Assembly (NCBI RefSeq): GCF_020080835.1
Contig: NC_058160.1
Coordinates: forward strand, 4,150,515-4,214,514
Origin: Cotesia glomerata
Lineage: Eukaryota > Arthropoda > Insecta > Hymenoptera > Braconidae
Direction: 5' to 3'
Length of the DNA: 64,000 bases
In this document: positions 1 to 11,685 of the stretch, one piece after another
Layout: the number at the start of each line of letters is the position of its first letter
Position numbering within the stretch: position 1 is the stretch's first letter
Program-made: the position numbers and the translations under genes
The notes under the pieces: generated by a model
Databases searched by the model: none
The model's input: the letters and a program-made list of their open reading frames with translations, nothing else
Told to the model about the DNA's origin: nothing

Positions 1-96
1 GGTAATTTAAAACTAACTTTTTCCAAACATCCAAAAATTGAGTTATAAAATCAAAAGAGTCCGAATGTTTAATTAAAAATTTGTATTTAATAACAG

Positions 97-2046
97 ATAT
101 GTTGGAATTTGAAAACATTCCTCTGAAAAATTGCGCGTGGGGTGTGAGAAGAAAAATGTGCGTGTTACAAAGTCTTATTGGGGACTTACCGATTATTTTC
201 CTGGATGAACCTTCTTCTGGGATGGACATAATTGGCCGTAGTGCGCTTGATGAGACTCTGTATCAGCTTCGTGAAATGGGTAAATGTATCTTCTTGACGA
301 CACACAGCATTGAAGAAGCAGAAGCTCTTTGCGACCGGGTGGGAATTTTAGCAGACGGTTATTTGGCCACTGTGGGATCTTGCGAACGTCTTGTTGAAAA
401 ACAGGGAAATAAATTTATTTTGAAGGTTATTTTAGACCCACAAACGTCGTTGTACACTGTTGATTTTATTTTGAAGTCTATCGAAGAAGCGCTTCCATCT
501 TCTGTGTTTTTGGGCCGTCATCTTGTAAGTAAATTTGAATCTGAAGATATATATAGAATATTTACGATACGAGAGTTAGTTGACAACTGTCAATTTTTTT
601 AATTTTTATATCAAATCAATTACAATAAAAAAATGGTTCTAAAAATTTCTACTTATAATTTTTACAGGTGGAATTTTTTTATTAAATTTTTTTCATAATT
701 TCGTTGAAAAAAGTATTAAAAAAAATTAAAAGAAAAAATGTAATTTGTAGAAAATTTTAGAAAAAATTATTTTTCAACACAAATAAAAAAATTTTTTCTG
801 GAATCGTTATGACCTTAAAGTTAGCAGTCGCTTGACCATTTTTTAATTTTATTTAACAAACAAATTTGTTATTTTTTAATTTTTTAAAATCTCTACATCT
901 CAATTTTTTTTTTGCTAAAATTTATCTGTGACAATAATTTTTAAAATTATCAATTATCTGCTAAATTAATTTTAATAGAATCGTTTTCTATTTTTTTTAA
1001 ATCTAAAATTTAATAATTTCAATTAATTAATTATGAAAATTTAATTAGCATTTAACATTTAAATTAACATTTAAAAATTTTTATAATTTATTTTGTTGAA
1101 AAATAATTTTTTAAAAATTAAAACAAAAATTTTCACATGTACAAAATTTTAAAAATTATACGTGAAATTTTTTAAAAATATTTTCTTAGTTCTAATTTTT
1201 AATTAATAAAAAAAATCAAAAATTTTTGAGTGTCGGCTAACTTAATTTCCATTAGCCGAGATTTAAAAATTTTTAAGATTTTTTTTTTCATTAAAAAAAT
1301 GATTACAAAAAAATAAAAAAAAATTTTTATTTGAAAAAAAATTTTAAAAACTGTAAGTGCAATTTTTTAAAAATTTTTTTTTTGGTTCTAATTTAATTAT
1401 TCAAAAAAATTAAAAACGTCGGCTAACTTTCGTATTATTTAACTTCAGTGTCATGAATATTCAATAATTCATTAAAATTTGTTTAAGAAATAAATTGCTG
1501 CAAAAAAAAATTAGAAAAAAAAATTGACATGTAAAAATTTTAAAAAATAAAAAATGCAATTTTTTAAAAATAATTTTTCGAAACAAATTTGTTTGTTAAA
1601 TAAAATTACAAACGATCGAGTGACTGCTAACTTAAATGTCATAAATTATTTTCTTTATAAATTTTATGTGTTATAATTTTATTTTTAATATGCGCATAAT
1701 CTAATAATTAAAATAATTACCTAACCTATAATTAAGTGTCAAGTTTAGTAATAATAATAATTATTATTATTGTTATTATTAACATTGTTCGCAGGATGTA
1801 TTGTCATATGAATTCGAAAAAACAGACGACCTTGAGAGTGTATACAGTATCCTGAATGCCGTGAAATTAAAACACTCTGAAATAACAAACTATTTTATAA
1901 ACCAGCAAAGTCTTGAGCAAGTTTATCATCAACTCAGTAGAGAAATTTATCATCAAGAGGAAGACTCTGACCAAATGTCTCCTGTTCAGAGACTCATGGA
2001 AGCAATTCGGATTTTTGAACGTCGTAGCACTGACATGACGTTTTAG
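97..2046 (+). CDS. ABCA-type ABC transporter, C-terminal part (5' end outside window)
   Basis: These are the last two coding exons (97-524 and 1795-2046) of an ABC transporter; the rest lies left of the window. The first exon follows an acceptor at 92-96 (AACAG). It carries the end of a nucleotide-binding domain: Walker B plus D-loop IIFLDEPSSGMD, then the switch region FLTTHSIEEAEALCDRVGILADG. That wording and the following regulatory-type tail are typical of the second NBD of ABCA-subfamily lipid exporters. The donor GTAAGT at 525 and acceptor GCAG at 1791-1794 join in phase 0, reading GRHL-DVLSYEF, and the last exon ends with TAG. The signature loop before Walker B reads CAWGVRRKM where ABCA proteins usually have a GGN/MKRKL-like sequence, so the second ATP site may be degenerate. 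The ABCA assignment is by recognition only; substrate and transport activity are unknown. Confidence 0.85.
525..1794. repeat. Last intron of the ABCA gene, filled with AT-rich MITE-like repeats
   Basis: This intron contains no coding signal. About 815-1030 is one copy of a repeat running from GTTAGCAGTC to GCTAAATTAATTTT. About 1225-1440 is a second family with terminal inverted GTCGGCTAACTT / AGTTAGCCGA words. About 1440-1660 is an inverted copy of the first family. The same families recur at 10110-10760, 16860-17040, 18835-19030, 27617-27810, 45600-45850, 48725-48915 and 62660-62880. Confidence 0.55.
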
Positions 2047-2194
2047 CAACATTAGCAACTTGACAGGTAAATACTTGATCATGCGCAAGAGGTCTTTGAT
2101 CGTATATATAGTTTCTAGAAAAGACTACTCAGTTCGTCCTGAACCACGTGGTGTTTACGTTTATATATTTTGTATCAATTAACCTAAAACAAAA

Positions 2195-4123
2195 ATGAAA
2201 GTAAAAAGGTTAAAAAAAGCAAAAAAACATTTGGCTTTTTACATTAATAATTATAAATTTCGTCAACCGTATCAAGTGTTAGTTGATGGAACTTTTTGTT
2301 TTACTGCTTTAGCGGTAAGTAAATAAAATTACTTAATCTAGATATTGATAAATTTCAACAATTATATTTATTTTCTTACAGAATAAAACAAATATTCGGG
2401 AACAAATTCCCAAATATTTACAAGGAGAAGTTAAATTATTGACAACTTCCTGCATTGCCAAGGAAGTTGAAAATCTCGGGCATACATTTTACGGAGCGTT
2501 GACGATATTGAAAAATTTTCCGTTGCACAAGTGTGATCATGAAAAGGCTCCAACATCTGCTGCTAAATGTGTCCTGTCGATGCTTAAGGGAAATAATCCT
2601 TCGAGGTAAATTATAAAAAATAGGCTTGTGTAATATTTTTATTATGATTATTTTGATGTGAAACGCTCAAATTAAAAAAACGTCATTCGGCCGCACCCGA
2701 AATGGAAGATAGATTTCACAGAGTGAATTATCATCTTATCTTAATTTCATTAGAATCTGTTGAGAATTCTCGATAGAATAACATTTATAAGTCGTTTGTA
2801 CTACACATTACCTTAAAATGGTTCAATTGCAATTTTAACTTTGATAAAATAACTAAAAATGGTCAAAATGTCAATGTTCTATACGTCAAATTAAAGGTAA
2901 TTTCATGAGCTTTCACGTAAATTTATCAAAAATTATCGATTTCTTTTCAATCGAAAGTTATACATCAATAAAGTTACCGAAAACGTGATTTTTACCATTT
3001 TGATAATTTTGAGGAGCTACCATTTCTAAACTTATTGACGAATTTCGCTCATTTTTGGGCTTATGCAAGCTAATTGTCCAAGGAATCTATATACTAAATT
3101 TTATTAGCTGTTGAAAATTCTCGATAGAATAACATTTATAAGTCGTTTGTACTACACATTACCTGAAAATGCTTCAATTGCAATTTTAACTTTGATAAAA
3201 TAATTAAAAATGGTCAAAATGTCAATGTTCTATACGTCAAATTAAAGGTAATTTCATGAGCTTTCACGTAAATTTATCAAAAATTATCGATTTATTTTCA
3301 ATCGAAAGTTATACATCAATAAAGTTCTTTAAAGTACAATTTTAAAGAGCTACCATTTCTAAACTTATTGACGGATTTTGCTCATCTTCGAACTCATTCA
3401 AGGTTATTATCCAAAGAATATGTGTACCAAGTTCCGTCTAAATCTGTTGAGAATTGTAGGTGTTATCGTGTATACAAGCCGCGTTATATTACATATACAT
3501 ATATAAACTTTCGAACCAATACTATTTTTGAGCCATACTCGGCTAGTTAGATGATATTATAGCAAAATTCCGGCTTAATTTTGACATAAAGACCAATGCA
3601 ATAGATAGATTTCAATGAAATCTACCTAAAAATTTCAATTAAAAAAATTACAATGAAATTTTTGCCATACTAGATTGCTGTAATAATTAAATTATATTAA
3701 TTTAATTACAGGTATATAGTAGCGACACAAGATGCAGCTCTGCAAGCAAAATTAAAATTGATTCCTGGAGTTCCCACGATGTATTTACACGGTCCGGCGC
3801 CGATTTTAGCACCTCCTTCAGAAGAAGACAAAGGAAGCGCTGAATTTTCAAACCAAGTGAGCGTTAAAAATGCCGACGTAGAAAGATTAAAACAACTGAA
3901 AGAATCTATGGCGAAAAAAGGATTATTACCACAAACTCCTCGACCAAGTCAGGAGTTAATAAAAGTTAAGCGTAAGAAAGGCCCGAATCCTCTGAGCTGT
4001 AAGAAGAAGCAGAAGAAACCGACTCTTACTCAACCAGCTCCAAGCTCTGGTAAAGTCAGAAAACGTCAACGAGTTAAAGTATCAGCGCACATTAAAGAAG
4101 CTCTTAAACAGTCGATAAAATAA
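2195..4123 (+). CDS. UTP23: rRNA-processing protein UTP23 homologue (PIN-like domain, SSU processome)
   Basis: Three exons, 2195-2314, 2382-2605 and 3712-4123, join in frame to a 251-aa protein, close to the usual family length. The start is ATG in an AAAAATG context, giving MKVKRLKKAKKHLAFY. The N-terminus carries the conserved YKFRQPYQVLVDGTF segment of the Utp23/Fcf1 PIN-like fold. The middle has spaced Cys/His residues (TTSC, HKCDH, AAKC) like the zinc-binding residues of Utp23. Next come YIVATQDAALQ and the LIPGVPTMYLHGPAP segment. The tail is Lys/Arg-rich, as expected for a nucleolar RNA-binding protein. Family knowledge places it in the small-subunit processome, needed for early 18S pre-rRNA cleavages. 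It starts only about 150 bp after the ABCA stop, so its promoter must be very compact. Intron 2 (2606-3711) is enlarged by a repeat. A polyadenylation-like AATAAA run follows the stop. Confidence 0.93.
2683..3630. repeat. Repeat element in UTP23 intron 2 with an internal ~350-bp direct duplication
   Basis: The element starts near GTCATTCGGCCGCACCCGA and ends near TGAAATCTACCTAAA. Inside it, about 2755-2995 and 3107-3330 are near-identical direct repeats, beginning with TTGAGAATTCTCGATAGAAT and TTGAAAATTCTCGATAGAAT. A related element sits in intron 2 of Gr4 (about 33009-33995) with the same start (CCATTCGGCTACACCCGA) and end (AAATCTACCTAA). This is a dispersed non-coding family; its class is not resolved. 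Confidence 0.55.
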
Positions 4124-4660
4124 TAAAATAAAATAAAATAAATTTATAAGAAATTTTATTATTATTTATTAATATAATACATAATAATACATGTCTTTAG
4201 ATTTATGAGAAAAAATATCTGGCCTTATAATATAGTCTTAGTTTTAAAGTTATTTTATTAATGTCTTATGGTTAAATCTAAATAACTTATTTCTAAAATT
4301 GCTTAGATAAAAAAGAAAAACTGCCAACTATAATTTCAAAGAAAAATATTAATGATTGTAGTGAGTTAATTCATATCAATCAACACTGCCAAAAGCTTAA
4401 AAAAAATCAAAATTAAATTTTGTTCTTTACAGTGAAGTTAGTAAAAATAATCTTGAAAAAAGAAAAATATACAAACTGAGTATAAGATGGTAAAAAAAAA
4501 TATTCTGTAAGTAATATAATTTTAAGACTAGCATGAATAACCCGAGCACTTGTTCTTAAACTTACTACAGCTTATTATATTACTAAAAAAAAGTTAGTCA
4601 TACGAATCACATATCTTTACATTATAAAATATCAGCCGGTGTTTTTAGAATCACGGAAGT
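4124..4660. other. UTP23 3' flank, no gene seen
   Basis: This is AT-rich spacer after the UTP23 stop, with several AATAAA-like motifs directly after it (4121-4145). I see no ORF, exon-like segment or recognisable repeat before the TTAA at 4661. Confidence 0.5.
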
Positions 4661-5800
4661 TTAAGGGAGAACACCACTGTGACGATCGAAAAAAAGAAAT
4701 GATTTTCGGGAGTTTTTTTGACAGAGAAAATAAAGGAGTTTAGTGATCGGATTTTTTTTTATTTTATTAAGGGTACATTAAAGATTATTACCCTAAATTT
4801 TTATTAAAAAATATTGAATTATTACAAAGTTATTAACTATCTCGTAGAGCACTAGAGAAAATTTCCCCCTCCATGGTCGGTTCGATAACTCAAAAACGGA
4901 TCATCTGAAAATAAAAACCCAAATTGCTTTTTAATCAGTGAAGATGTAGTTATCGTCGCACGTACGGAATTTTGAAAATTTTAATTTTTTAAAAATGGCG
5001 ACTGAAAATTTTTACACTATTCTTACTTTTTTTTTTTTTGTTTTAACCCGGCTAAAAAATTCTTTAAAATAAAAATTTTTCAAATTCCGTACGTGCAATA
5101 ATAACTACATCCTTACTGATTAAAAAGCAATTCGGGTTTTTATTTTTAGATGATCTGTTTTTGAGTTATCGAACCGACCATGGAGGGGGGAAATTTTCTC
5201 TCGTGCTCGACGAGATTGTTAAGGTAGTGTCTCCACGAAAAGCATACTTCAAGAAACTTATGGAATTTTTTTTATCGAAATATAAATATATTAATAATTC
5301 ACCAGCAAAATTTCAGATCAATTCACTGTACCGTTTTTGAGTAATTAATTTTTTAAATTGCATCTTTTACACGTAGAGGTATAGAGAGATGGTAAAATTA
5401 GTATGAAATCTATTTGCATCACTCGAGTGGTACAGAAGATTTCATACTAACTTTACCATCTCTCTATACCTCTACGTGTAAAAGATGCAATTTCGAAAAT
5501 TAATTACTCAAAAACGGTGTGGTAAATTGATCTGAAATTTTGCTGGTGAATTGTTAATATATTTATCTTTCGATAAAAAAAAATTCCATAATTTTCTTGA
5601 AATATGCTTTTCGTGGAGGTACTACCTTAATAACTTTGTAATAATTAAATATTTTTTAATAAAAATTTAGGGTAATAATCTTTAATGTACCCTTAATAAA
5701 ATAAAAAACCCCCGATTCCCAAATTCTTTTATTTTCCGTCAAAAAAATTCCCGAAAATCACCTCTTTTTTTTCAATCGTCACAGTGGTGTTCCCCCTTAA
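4661..5800. mobile_element. TTAA-flanked foldback element with three nested inverted repeats
   Basis: The element is bounded by TTAA at 4661-4664 and 5797-5800, as expected of a TTAA target duplication. Its ends are inverted: left GGGAGAACACCACTGTGACG; right, read on the other strand, GGGGGAACACCACTGTGACG. The outer arms (about 4661-4845 and 5625-5800) enclose two more hairpins. In the first, 4843-4985 pairs with 5063-5210 (CCATGGAGGGGG type). In the second, 5223-5412 pairs with 5428-5630 (around ACACGTAGAGGTATAGAGAG). No ORF lies inside, so it is non-autonomous. TTAA targets are known for piggyBac and Kolobok superfamilies; which one applies here is unproven. It lies between the convergent UTP23 and EDC4 3' ends. 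Confidence 0.8.
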
Positions 5801-5893
5801 GGACTTCTGGAGCTCGGTTGCCAGTCTTAAACATTCTTTTGATTCTTACCTATTTTTAAATAATCAATTTTTAGCAATAATGTTAATTATTAC

Positions 5894-8800
5894 TTAAGAG
5901 TGTTGCTGGTTAAGAAGAGCTTGGGCAGCCATCGACAGCATCTTCATGCGCTTGGACAATCGATGAACTGGATTAGCATTCATAAAAGTCGTCAACTGTG
6001 TCTGAAGAGTCATCAAAACAACACCCATGTGCTCACGAGTTACCGGATCATTAGGATCCAAATTCAAGACTGCTTCTTCAAGCCACTTGTTCTTCAGTTC
6101 CGTGCGATGACCAAGGTCCGCCGACAGTTGTTGCACCAAAGACAAAATAACTGGCTGTGCAAGGATGCTGCGACCTCCAGATTGACTACTAAAGACTTTC
6201 TGAGGCTCAATTCTATCGCAAACAAGTACCACAAGTCCAAGGTCACTTGCACTGAGTGCATATTGAAATGCGTGAGACAGCTGACCTTTTTGGAGATAAC
6301 CAAGTACCCTCAATTGGCCGTCCGCCGGACTCGAAGCCGTGATACCAGGTGTCGTGGCTCTTGACCTGGCCTGGATGTCCATCATATGCTGGCCCATGTT
6401 CTCTCTAATAGACTCTCTGACCGACCTGAGGATTCCTTCCTGCAAATTGTTAAACCCACGTGTGACTTCAGTCTCAAGTTCTTCGCGAACTAAACGCGAC
6501 AACTCTTCGCTTTGTAACTCGTTTTTCTTCTGGTATTCTTTCTCCAGACTCGCTTTAACATTATTAAGATACTGGTTAGTTCCCACTGAGAAAGACACTT
6601 GGATTTGCTTGAACATATTCTGACAGGCATTGTCAAATCCCGGGAGCAAGGTGCTTTCAAAAGAACTTTTGAAAGACTCAGTTAAAACAGACTTTGCCGC
6701 ATTGACAATAATATCACGCATTTGATTGCTGGTGATCAACTGCGTGAAATTTTCTCTCATTAAATCATCTATTTTTTCAACCTCTAATTTAAACTGATTT
6801 TTCAGCGGGTCTACAACATCAGTAACTACCCTCGGTAAAGTTGACTGAATATTTTCTTTAACCGTCGTCTCGACAGTAGTCAAAAATTCATTTTGTCGAG
6901 CCAGTCTTCCGTAGATGGTTTGCTCAATGTTCGCGAGCTGCTGCTGAGACACGCGCGAAAACGCGCTCTCAACTCTCGTCAGTACAGGTGTATCCTGCCT
7001 TAATCTCGAAACTTCCGACCTTAACTCTCTCAATTCTTGATGTTGGTCCTGGATGATTTCAAAAAGTCCATCAATTTTGGTGGTGAGAGACGCGACTGCT
7101 TTGTTGGTAACCAGCCAGGCTTCTTGGGAGACTAACTTAGACTCTTTTGGCACTATGTCGTCCTTGGGAAGGTCTTCAGGTTCCAAGTGAACGTCCTTGA
7201 GCATCACTACAGGGATATTAGACCAGTTTTCTTCGTCTTTATTAACCGACTCAATTTCTTTAAAGTCTTCCTCTTCTTCGTCATCCTCGGGCTCGGCTAG
7301 AGACAAAATTTCTCTTACTTCTCTCGAAGGACTGCTACCTCCGCTCTGCTGAGCGCGCTCTCGCTCGCTGGTCGCCAGAGGTACATCCGAAGTGTTTAAC
7401 GCGTGGACTGCTTGAGCTAGTGAAGGACTAGCGGACAAGACATTGCCGAGTTCCGGGCTGGTAGATCCAGACAAGTTGTTTTCTTTTTTAGCTGGTGAGC
7501 TAAAAGCGTCGGGAGTCATGAGATTCAAGCTCGCGTGGTTGGCTTCCAGAGATCCAGAGACTGTCTCATCGCCATTTTCCTCGACGACACCGTTCTGCTC
7601 ATGTCTGATATGCTGCAGGTCTTCAGAGTAGTCCAGAGAGTCGTGAGTAAGTGTGTCCATCATGCAGCCGCTGGTGAGCTGTCGTGCTGGCTGGAAGGCA
7701 ATGTGACACTCTTGGAGTGACTTAGGTTGGACTAGATACATGCGAATTACTAACTGCTCGTCGCTCTCTTCATCTAGGGGACAGAGATCTTCCAATGACT
7801 CACCGGTGGGTCGGACTTTACGCATACCAGCGTCGACGATTCCGAAACTCAGAATCGGGTATGGAAGTCGAAATTCTGAAATTGTTGATATACAGGCTAG
7901 ACCGTCGCCAGTATCTTTGGCGATGCTGAGGATGTAAAGACCTTTGTTACAGATGTCGGATAGCAGAAGGAAGCCTGCGGATAAATCAAGCCCTGCTTTT
8001 AGCATCGGCATCTTGCCGCTTGATGGAGAGGGCTGGAATTTTATTGTTTGAAGACATTTCCACTTTTCACAAGACCAAACTTTTAACTCAGTATTGTTAT
8101 CACACCCAGTGATGGCAAATCGCCAAAATTGGGCTTCTGAGTTGTAGTTTTTGTGGTCGTCGAGGAAGAAAAGAGATGAAACTGGTCGCCCGTCGTGAGG
8201 CTTCCATTGGTGGAGGCAACAAGCCTCTTGAAGGGTGTTGTTGTAAACTACCTGGAAAATATTATTTATTTTAGATAATTTATCGGATAAATATTTGAAA
8301 ATTTAATTATTAAACTAGCAACCTTGCAGTCACTATGTGACTGCCGTTACTTGTGAACTATAAATAAATAAAATTTTTCTTTATTAAATAATGATTTTCG
8401 TTATACTGCACTGTATTTTTTTTAACTTTTGATGTTTTTAAAGATATAAGCTCATCCCGATGTTACACTCATCAAGAGCTTTTATTTGAGTACCCACATG
8501 CATTTTGATATATATATATATATACATATATATATAAATATATGAAAAATTGATGTGAGTACTCAAATGACAGGTCTTGATGAGTATAATGTCGGGGTGA
8601 GCTTATATCTTTGAAAATGTCAATAGTTCACGAGATACAGGGTCATTTCTTAATTATTTTCGCTCTATTAAATAATGACTTCTGTTAAACTGCACTGTAC
8701 TTCCTTAAATATTGATGTCTTTAAAGATATAAGCTCATCCCGATGTTACACTCATCAAGAGCTTTCATTTGAATACCCACATGCATTTTGATATATTTTT

Positions 8801-10890
8801 CATATATACATATATATAATATATATAAATATACGAAAAATTAATGTGGGTACTCAAATGAAAGGTCTTGATGAGTGTAACATCGGGATGAGCTTATACC
8901 TTTAAAAATGTCAATAGTTCACGAGATACAGGGTCATTTCTTAATTATGTATCTAGAGATAGAGCATTTTCGAATGCAGCCTAAATACTTATTTATCATC
9001 ATAAATTGACTATTGGTGAGAATGATATGAAACCATTAAAAGGCAAAACTTCAGGTCAAGACTTTTCCAACGATACCAAATTTAACCATAAAAATCCATT
9101 TTATCATCTAAACACACTGGCCACAAAATTTTGCTTATTCTCTTAATAATGTAGATTAAACTTTAAGTGTTTTTTTTTTTTTCATAAAAATTAAAACTTA
9201 ATTTCAATTTTAATTTAAATTACCAGAGCAAACAATTCAAGTTTTAATTTATTATAAATTTAATAATTGATTAAATTTATTATTTTAAAATAAAATTAAC
9301 GTTAACAAAAGTATCAAAATATAATTTAAATTACCTGGAAGAACTTAACTTCTCCATCAAGACTTGCAGTAGCTATTGCAGTACCGTCTGGGCTGAGAAT
9401 GGCCTCGACAATAGTCGACTCATGCTGGCAAATTTCAGCAAAGCCTCCACAGCCTTTGACAGCTGGGTCGCTTATCGCCAGAGGTCCAGATCCTAATTGC
9501 GCATAGACATTGTCAATAGACCATAGTTCTGCGACAGCACCTCGCGTGACCATAAGCAGCTTTGAAACATCATCCGTTTCACCGGTATCTTCATCAGGAA
9601 TAAATGGACACCAGATTACGCGGTGGCTGGTCGGCGTCACTACCTCGGAATTAACAAGCAGCAAAAGATTGCAGACTAACTGAGCTGCTGTGGAAACTAT
9701 CGTGTGAACAAAAAAGCTACCCGTGTGGTCGATGCAAGCCAGAATCACGTTCTGTACGTGGGCGAATGCGAGATCTTGGATCACGCCTCGCATTCCTCGC
9801 AGAAGAGCTCGTTGCTCGGAATCTTTATATACTACCCTGACAACACCAGCTCCGCTTCCAGCTTTTATTCCATATGCGAGGTACTTTCCCGACATATGAA
9901 CGGCCAGAAGTTGTCCAGTATAATAGTGTGACTCCCATGTGAAGTCGACGATGTTTTTTAATTTTACTTTTGAACTCCCGTGATCGTGTTCTCCACGCGA
10001 TGGTATTACTGTTACATCTGTGCTGTATACATCCGCTGAGTGATGATCTTCCTGGCCATTGAACTCTCTGTCAATTAATTTAATAAAAATGAATTAATTA
10101 ATAATACTAAATTTAGCCGAGGTTTTTAATTTTTTTTTAATAATTAAGTTAGAACAAAAAAAAATATTTAAAAAAAATTGCATTTAGTTTTTAAAGTTTT
10201 TTTCAAATGAAAATTTTTTTTTATTTTTTTGTAATTATTTTTTGAATGAAAAAAAAATCTTAAAAATTTTTAAATATCGGCTAACTTAATTTTCATTTAT
10301 TAACAATACTAAAGTTAGCCGACGTTTTTAATTTTTTTTTTAATAATTAAATTAGAACAAAAAAAAATATTTTTAAAAAATTGCACTTACAGTTTTTAAA
10401 GTTTTTTTCAAATAAAAATTTTTTTTTATTCTTTTGTAATCATTTTTTTAATGAAAAAAAAAATTTTTTAATTTTTAAATATCGGCTAACTTAATTTTCA
10501 TAATTAATTAATTGAAATTATTAATTTTTAGATTAAAAAAAAATAGAACACAATTCTATTAAAATTAATTTAGCATATATTTGGTAATTTTAAGAATTAT
10601 TATCACAGATAAGTTTTGGCAAAAAAAAATTGACATGTAGAAATTTAAAAAAATAAAAAAATACCAAATTTGTTTGTTAAATAAAATTAAAAAATGGTCA
10701 AGCGACTGCTATCTAACGTCATAACGATTCAAGAGAAAATTGTTTAATTTGTGTTGAAAAATAATTTTTTCGGTAAATTAAAAAAAAACCTTGGAATGCC
10801 AAAGATTTTTAGTTGATGATAAATATAATAATCAATTACATACACAGTCTGTTTGTGAGATCTCAATCCATCTTCTTCGACTTTAAACAT
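5894..10890 (-). CDS. EDC4: Enhancer of mRNA-decapping protein 4 (Ge-1/EDC4), WD40 plus helical scaffold
   Basis: On the minus strand, three coding exons (10890-10844, 10067-9335, 8251-5894) join in frame to about 1045 aa. Exon 1 begins MFKVEEDGLRSHKQT at ATG 10890; a further 5' coding exon cannot be excluded. Residues ~30-430 form the WD40-type region (SGKYLAYGIKAGSG, SPDGTAIATASLDGEVKFFQ, CLHQWKPHDGRPVSS, FWRFAITGCDNN, KVWSCEKWKCLQTI). A Ser-rich linker follows, then an acidic patch (EPEDDEEEEDFKEIE, ~581-595), a coiled coil (~650-685, HQELRELRSEVSRLRQ) and a C-terminal helical domain (from ~905, LGYLQKGQLSHAFQYALS). In flies and mammals Ge-1/EDC4 scaffolds DCP1-DCP2 decapping complexes in P-bodies. 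It is shorter than the human protein (about 1400 aa). The gene is head-to-head with KRI1. Intron 2 (8252-9334) is largely a dispersed hairpin repeat. Confidence 0.93.
8315..9150 (+). repeat. Dispersed hairpin repeat (CTAGCAACCTTGCAG family) in EDC4 intron 2
   Basis: The repeat starts CTAGCAACCTTGCAGTCACT and ends near CAAAATTTTGCTTATTCTC. It contains two palindromic units. Each begins AAGATATAAGCTCATCCCGA, passes through a TATATA core, and returns as the inverted TCGGGATGAGCTTATATCTT. Related copies lie at 53803-54800 and 56113-56945 in Gr10 introns, and a truncated inverted copy lies at about 21530-21710. No coding capacity. Confidence 0.75.
10110..10760. repeat. Cluster of short AT-rich MITE-like repeats in EDC4 intron 1
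   Basis: Two tandem copies (about 10110-10310 and 10311-10500) are bounded by inverted GCCGA / TCGGCTAACTT words and joined by AAATTGCA(C/T)TTA-type cores. An inverted copy of the TTAGCAG/GACTGCTA family follows at about 10530-10730. These are the families seen in the ABCA last intron. Confidence 0.5.
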
Positions 10891-11685
10891 GATGAAAAAA
10901 TTGGATGCTCCTTACAACTACAAGAAAGATAAAAAAATTATAATAAAATTATCAGTTGACAAATTCTAACCTAAACCGGTGACACGTTTGTATTTGCATG
11001 CGACTGTTTGCGAAAATATATGTATAGTGTACTAATTACATATTTACCTGAGGTTCAATTATAAATTTAACAATACTTTTAAGAATCGTTATTGTTCTCA
11101 GCTACGCAGCATTACTAGCTCACTTAAAAATAATCAGTGGTATGTGTACGTCGGCGAAGGGATTTTCTCACGATGAAAAAATTACTTGCCGAAAGCCAAA
11201 TGCTATTGCTATATATATAGATACTTGTAGTACATGAATGTCAGACATTTCTCATCATGGCCCGCTACAGCACTTTTATTTAAAATTTACGATTTATTTG
11301 TAGTAAGCCTTTTGCTCACAAGATGGCAGGTCTGTAAAAATGTTTTTTTTCCAGGTGTTACAATTAATTTAAATAATTAGAAAATTTATTTAATTGTTAT
11401 GAAAGAAAATGTTTATAAAATTTATTCGTGCATTTTTTTATTTTTTCACTTAAATTTTAATTAAAAAAAAATTTATTTAAAAAGAAATTTCGAAGTTTCC
11501 TACTATTTTATTTGAAGGTAAGATTTTTTGTACAGAGGGCAGCTCTGGTGTTTAAAACTCTCTAAAGATCCTATTGATCCTAACCTTCTTCATTATTATT
11601 GTCGACCATGTGTTCTCCGAGTACACACGTCAGACGGTCCCTTTGATATATTTTTTTTTTATTAAAAATAAAGTAATATTAAAAA
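10891..11685. promoter_or_regulatory. Shared EDC4-KRI1 5' region, probable bidirectional promoter
   Basis: EDC4 starts at 10890 on the minus strand and KRI1 at 11686 on the plus strand, leaving 795 bp for both 5' UTRs and promoters. The segment is less repetitive than its surroundings and contains GC-richer words around 11130-11165, 11255-11340 and 11540-11640. I see no clear TATA box. The bidirectional role is inferred from gene orientation only. Confidence 0.4.

Noticed and set aside
1867..2088. Minus-strand 73-codon ORF over the ABCA last exon
   Set aside because: Antisense shadow of an exon whose + frame continues the ABC transporter exactly in phase.
5900..7937. Plus-strand ORFs across the EDC4 last exon
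   Set aside because: Antisense to a clearly conserved EDC4 frame; no recognisable domain or start context.
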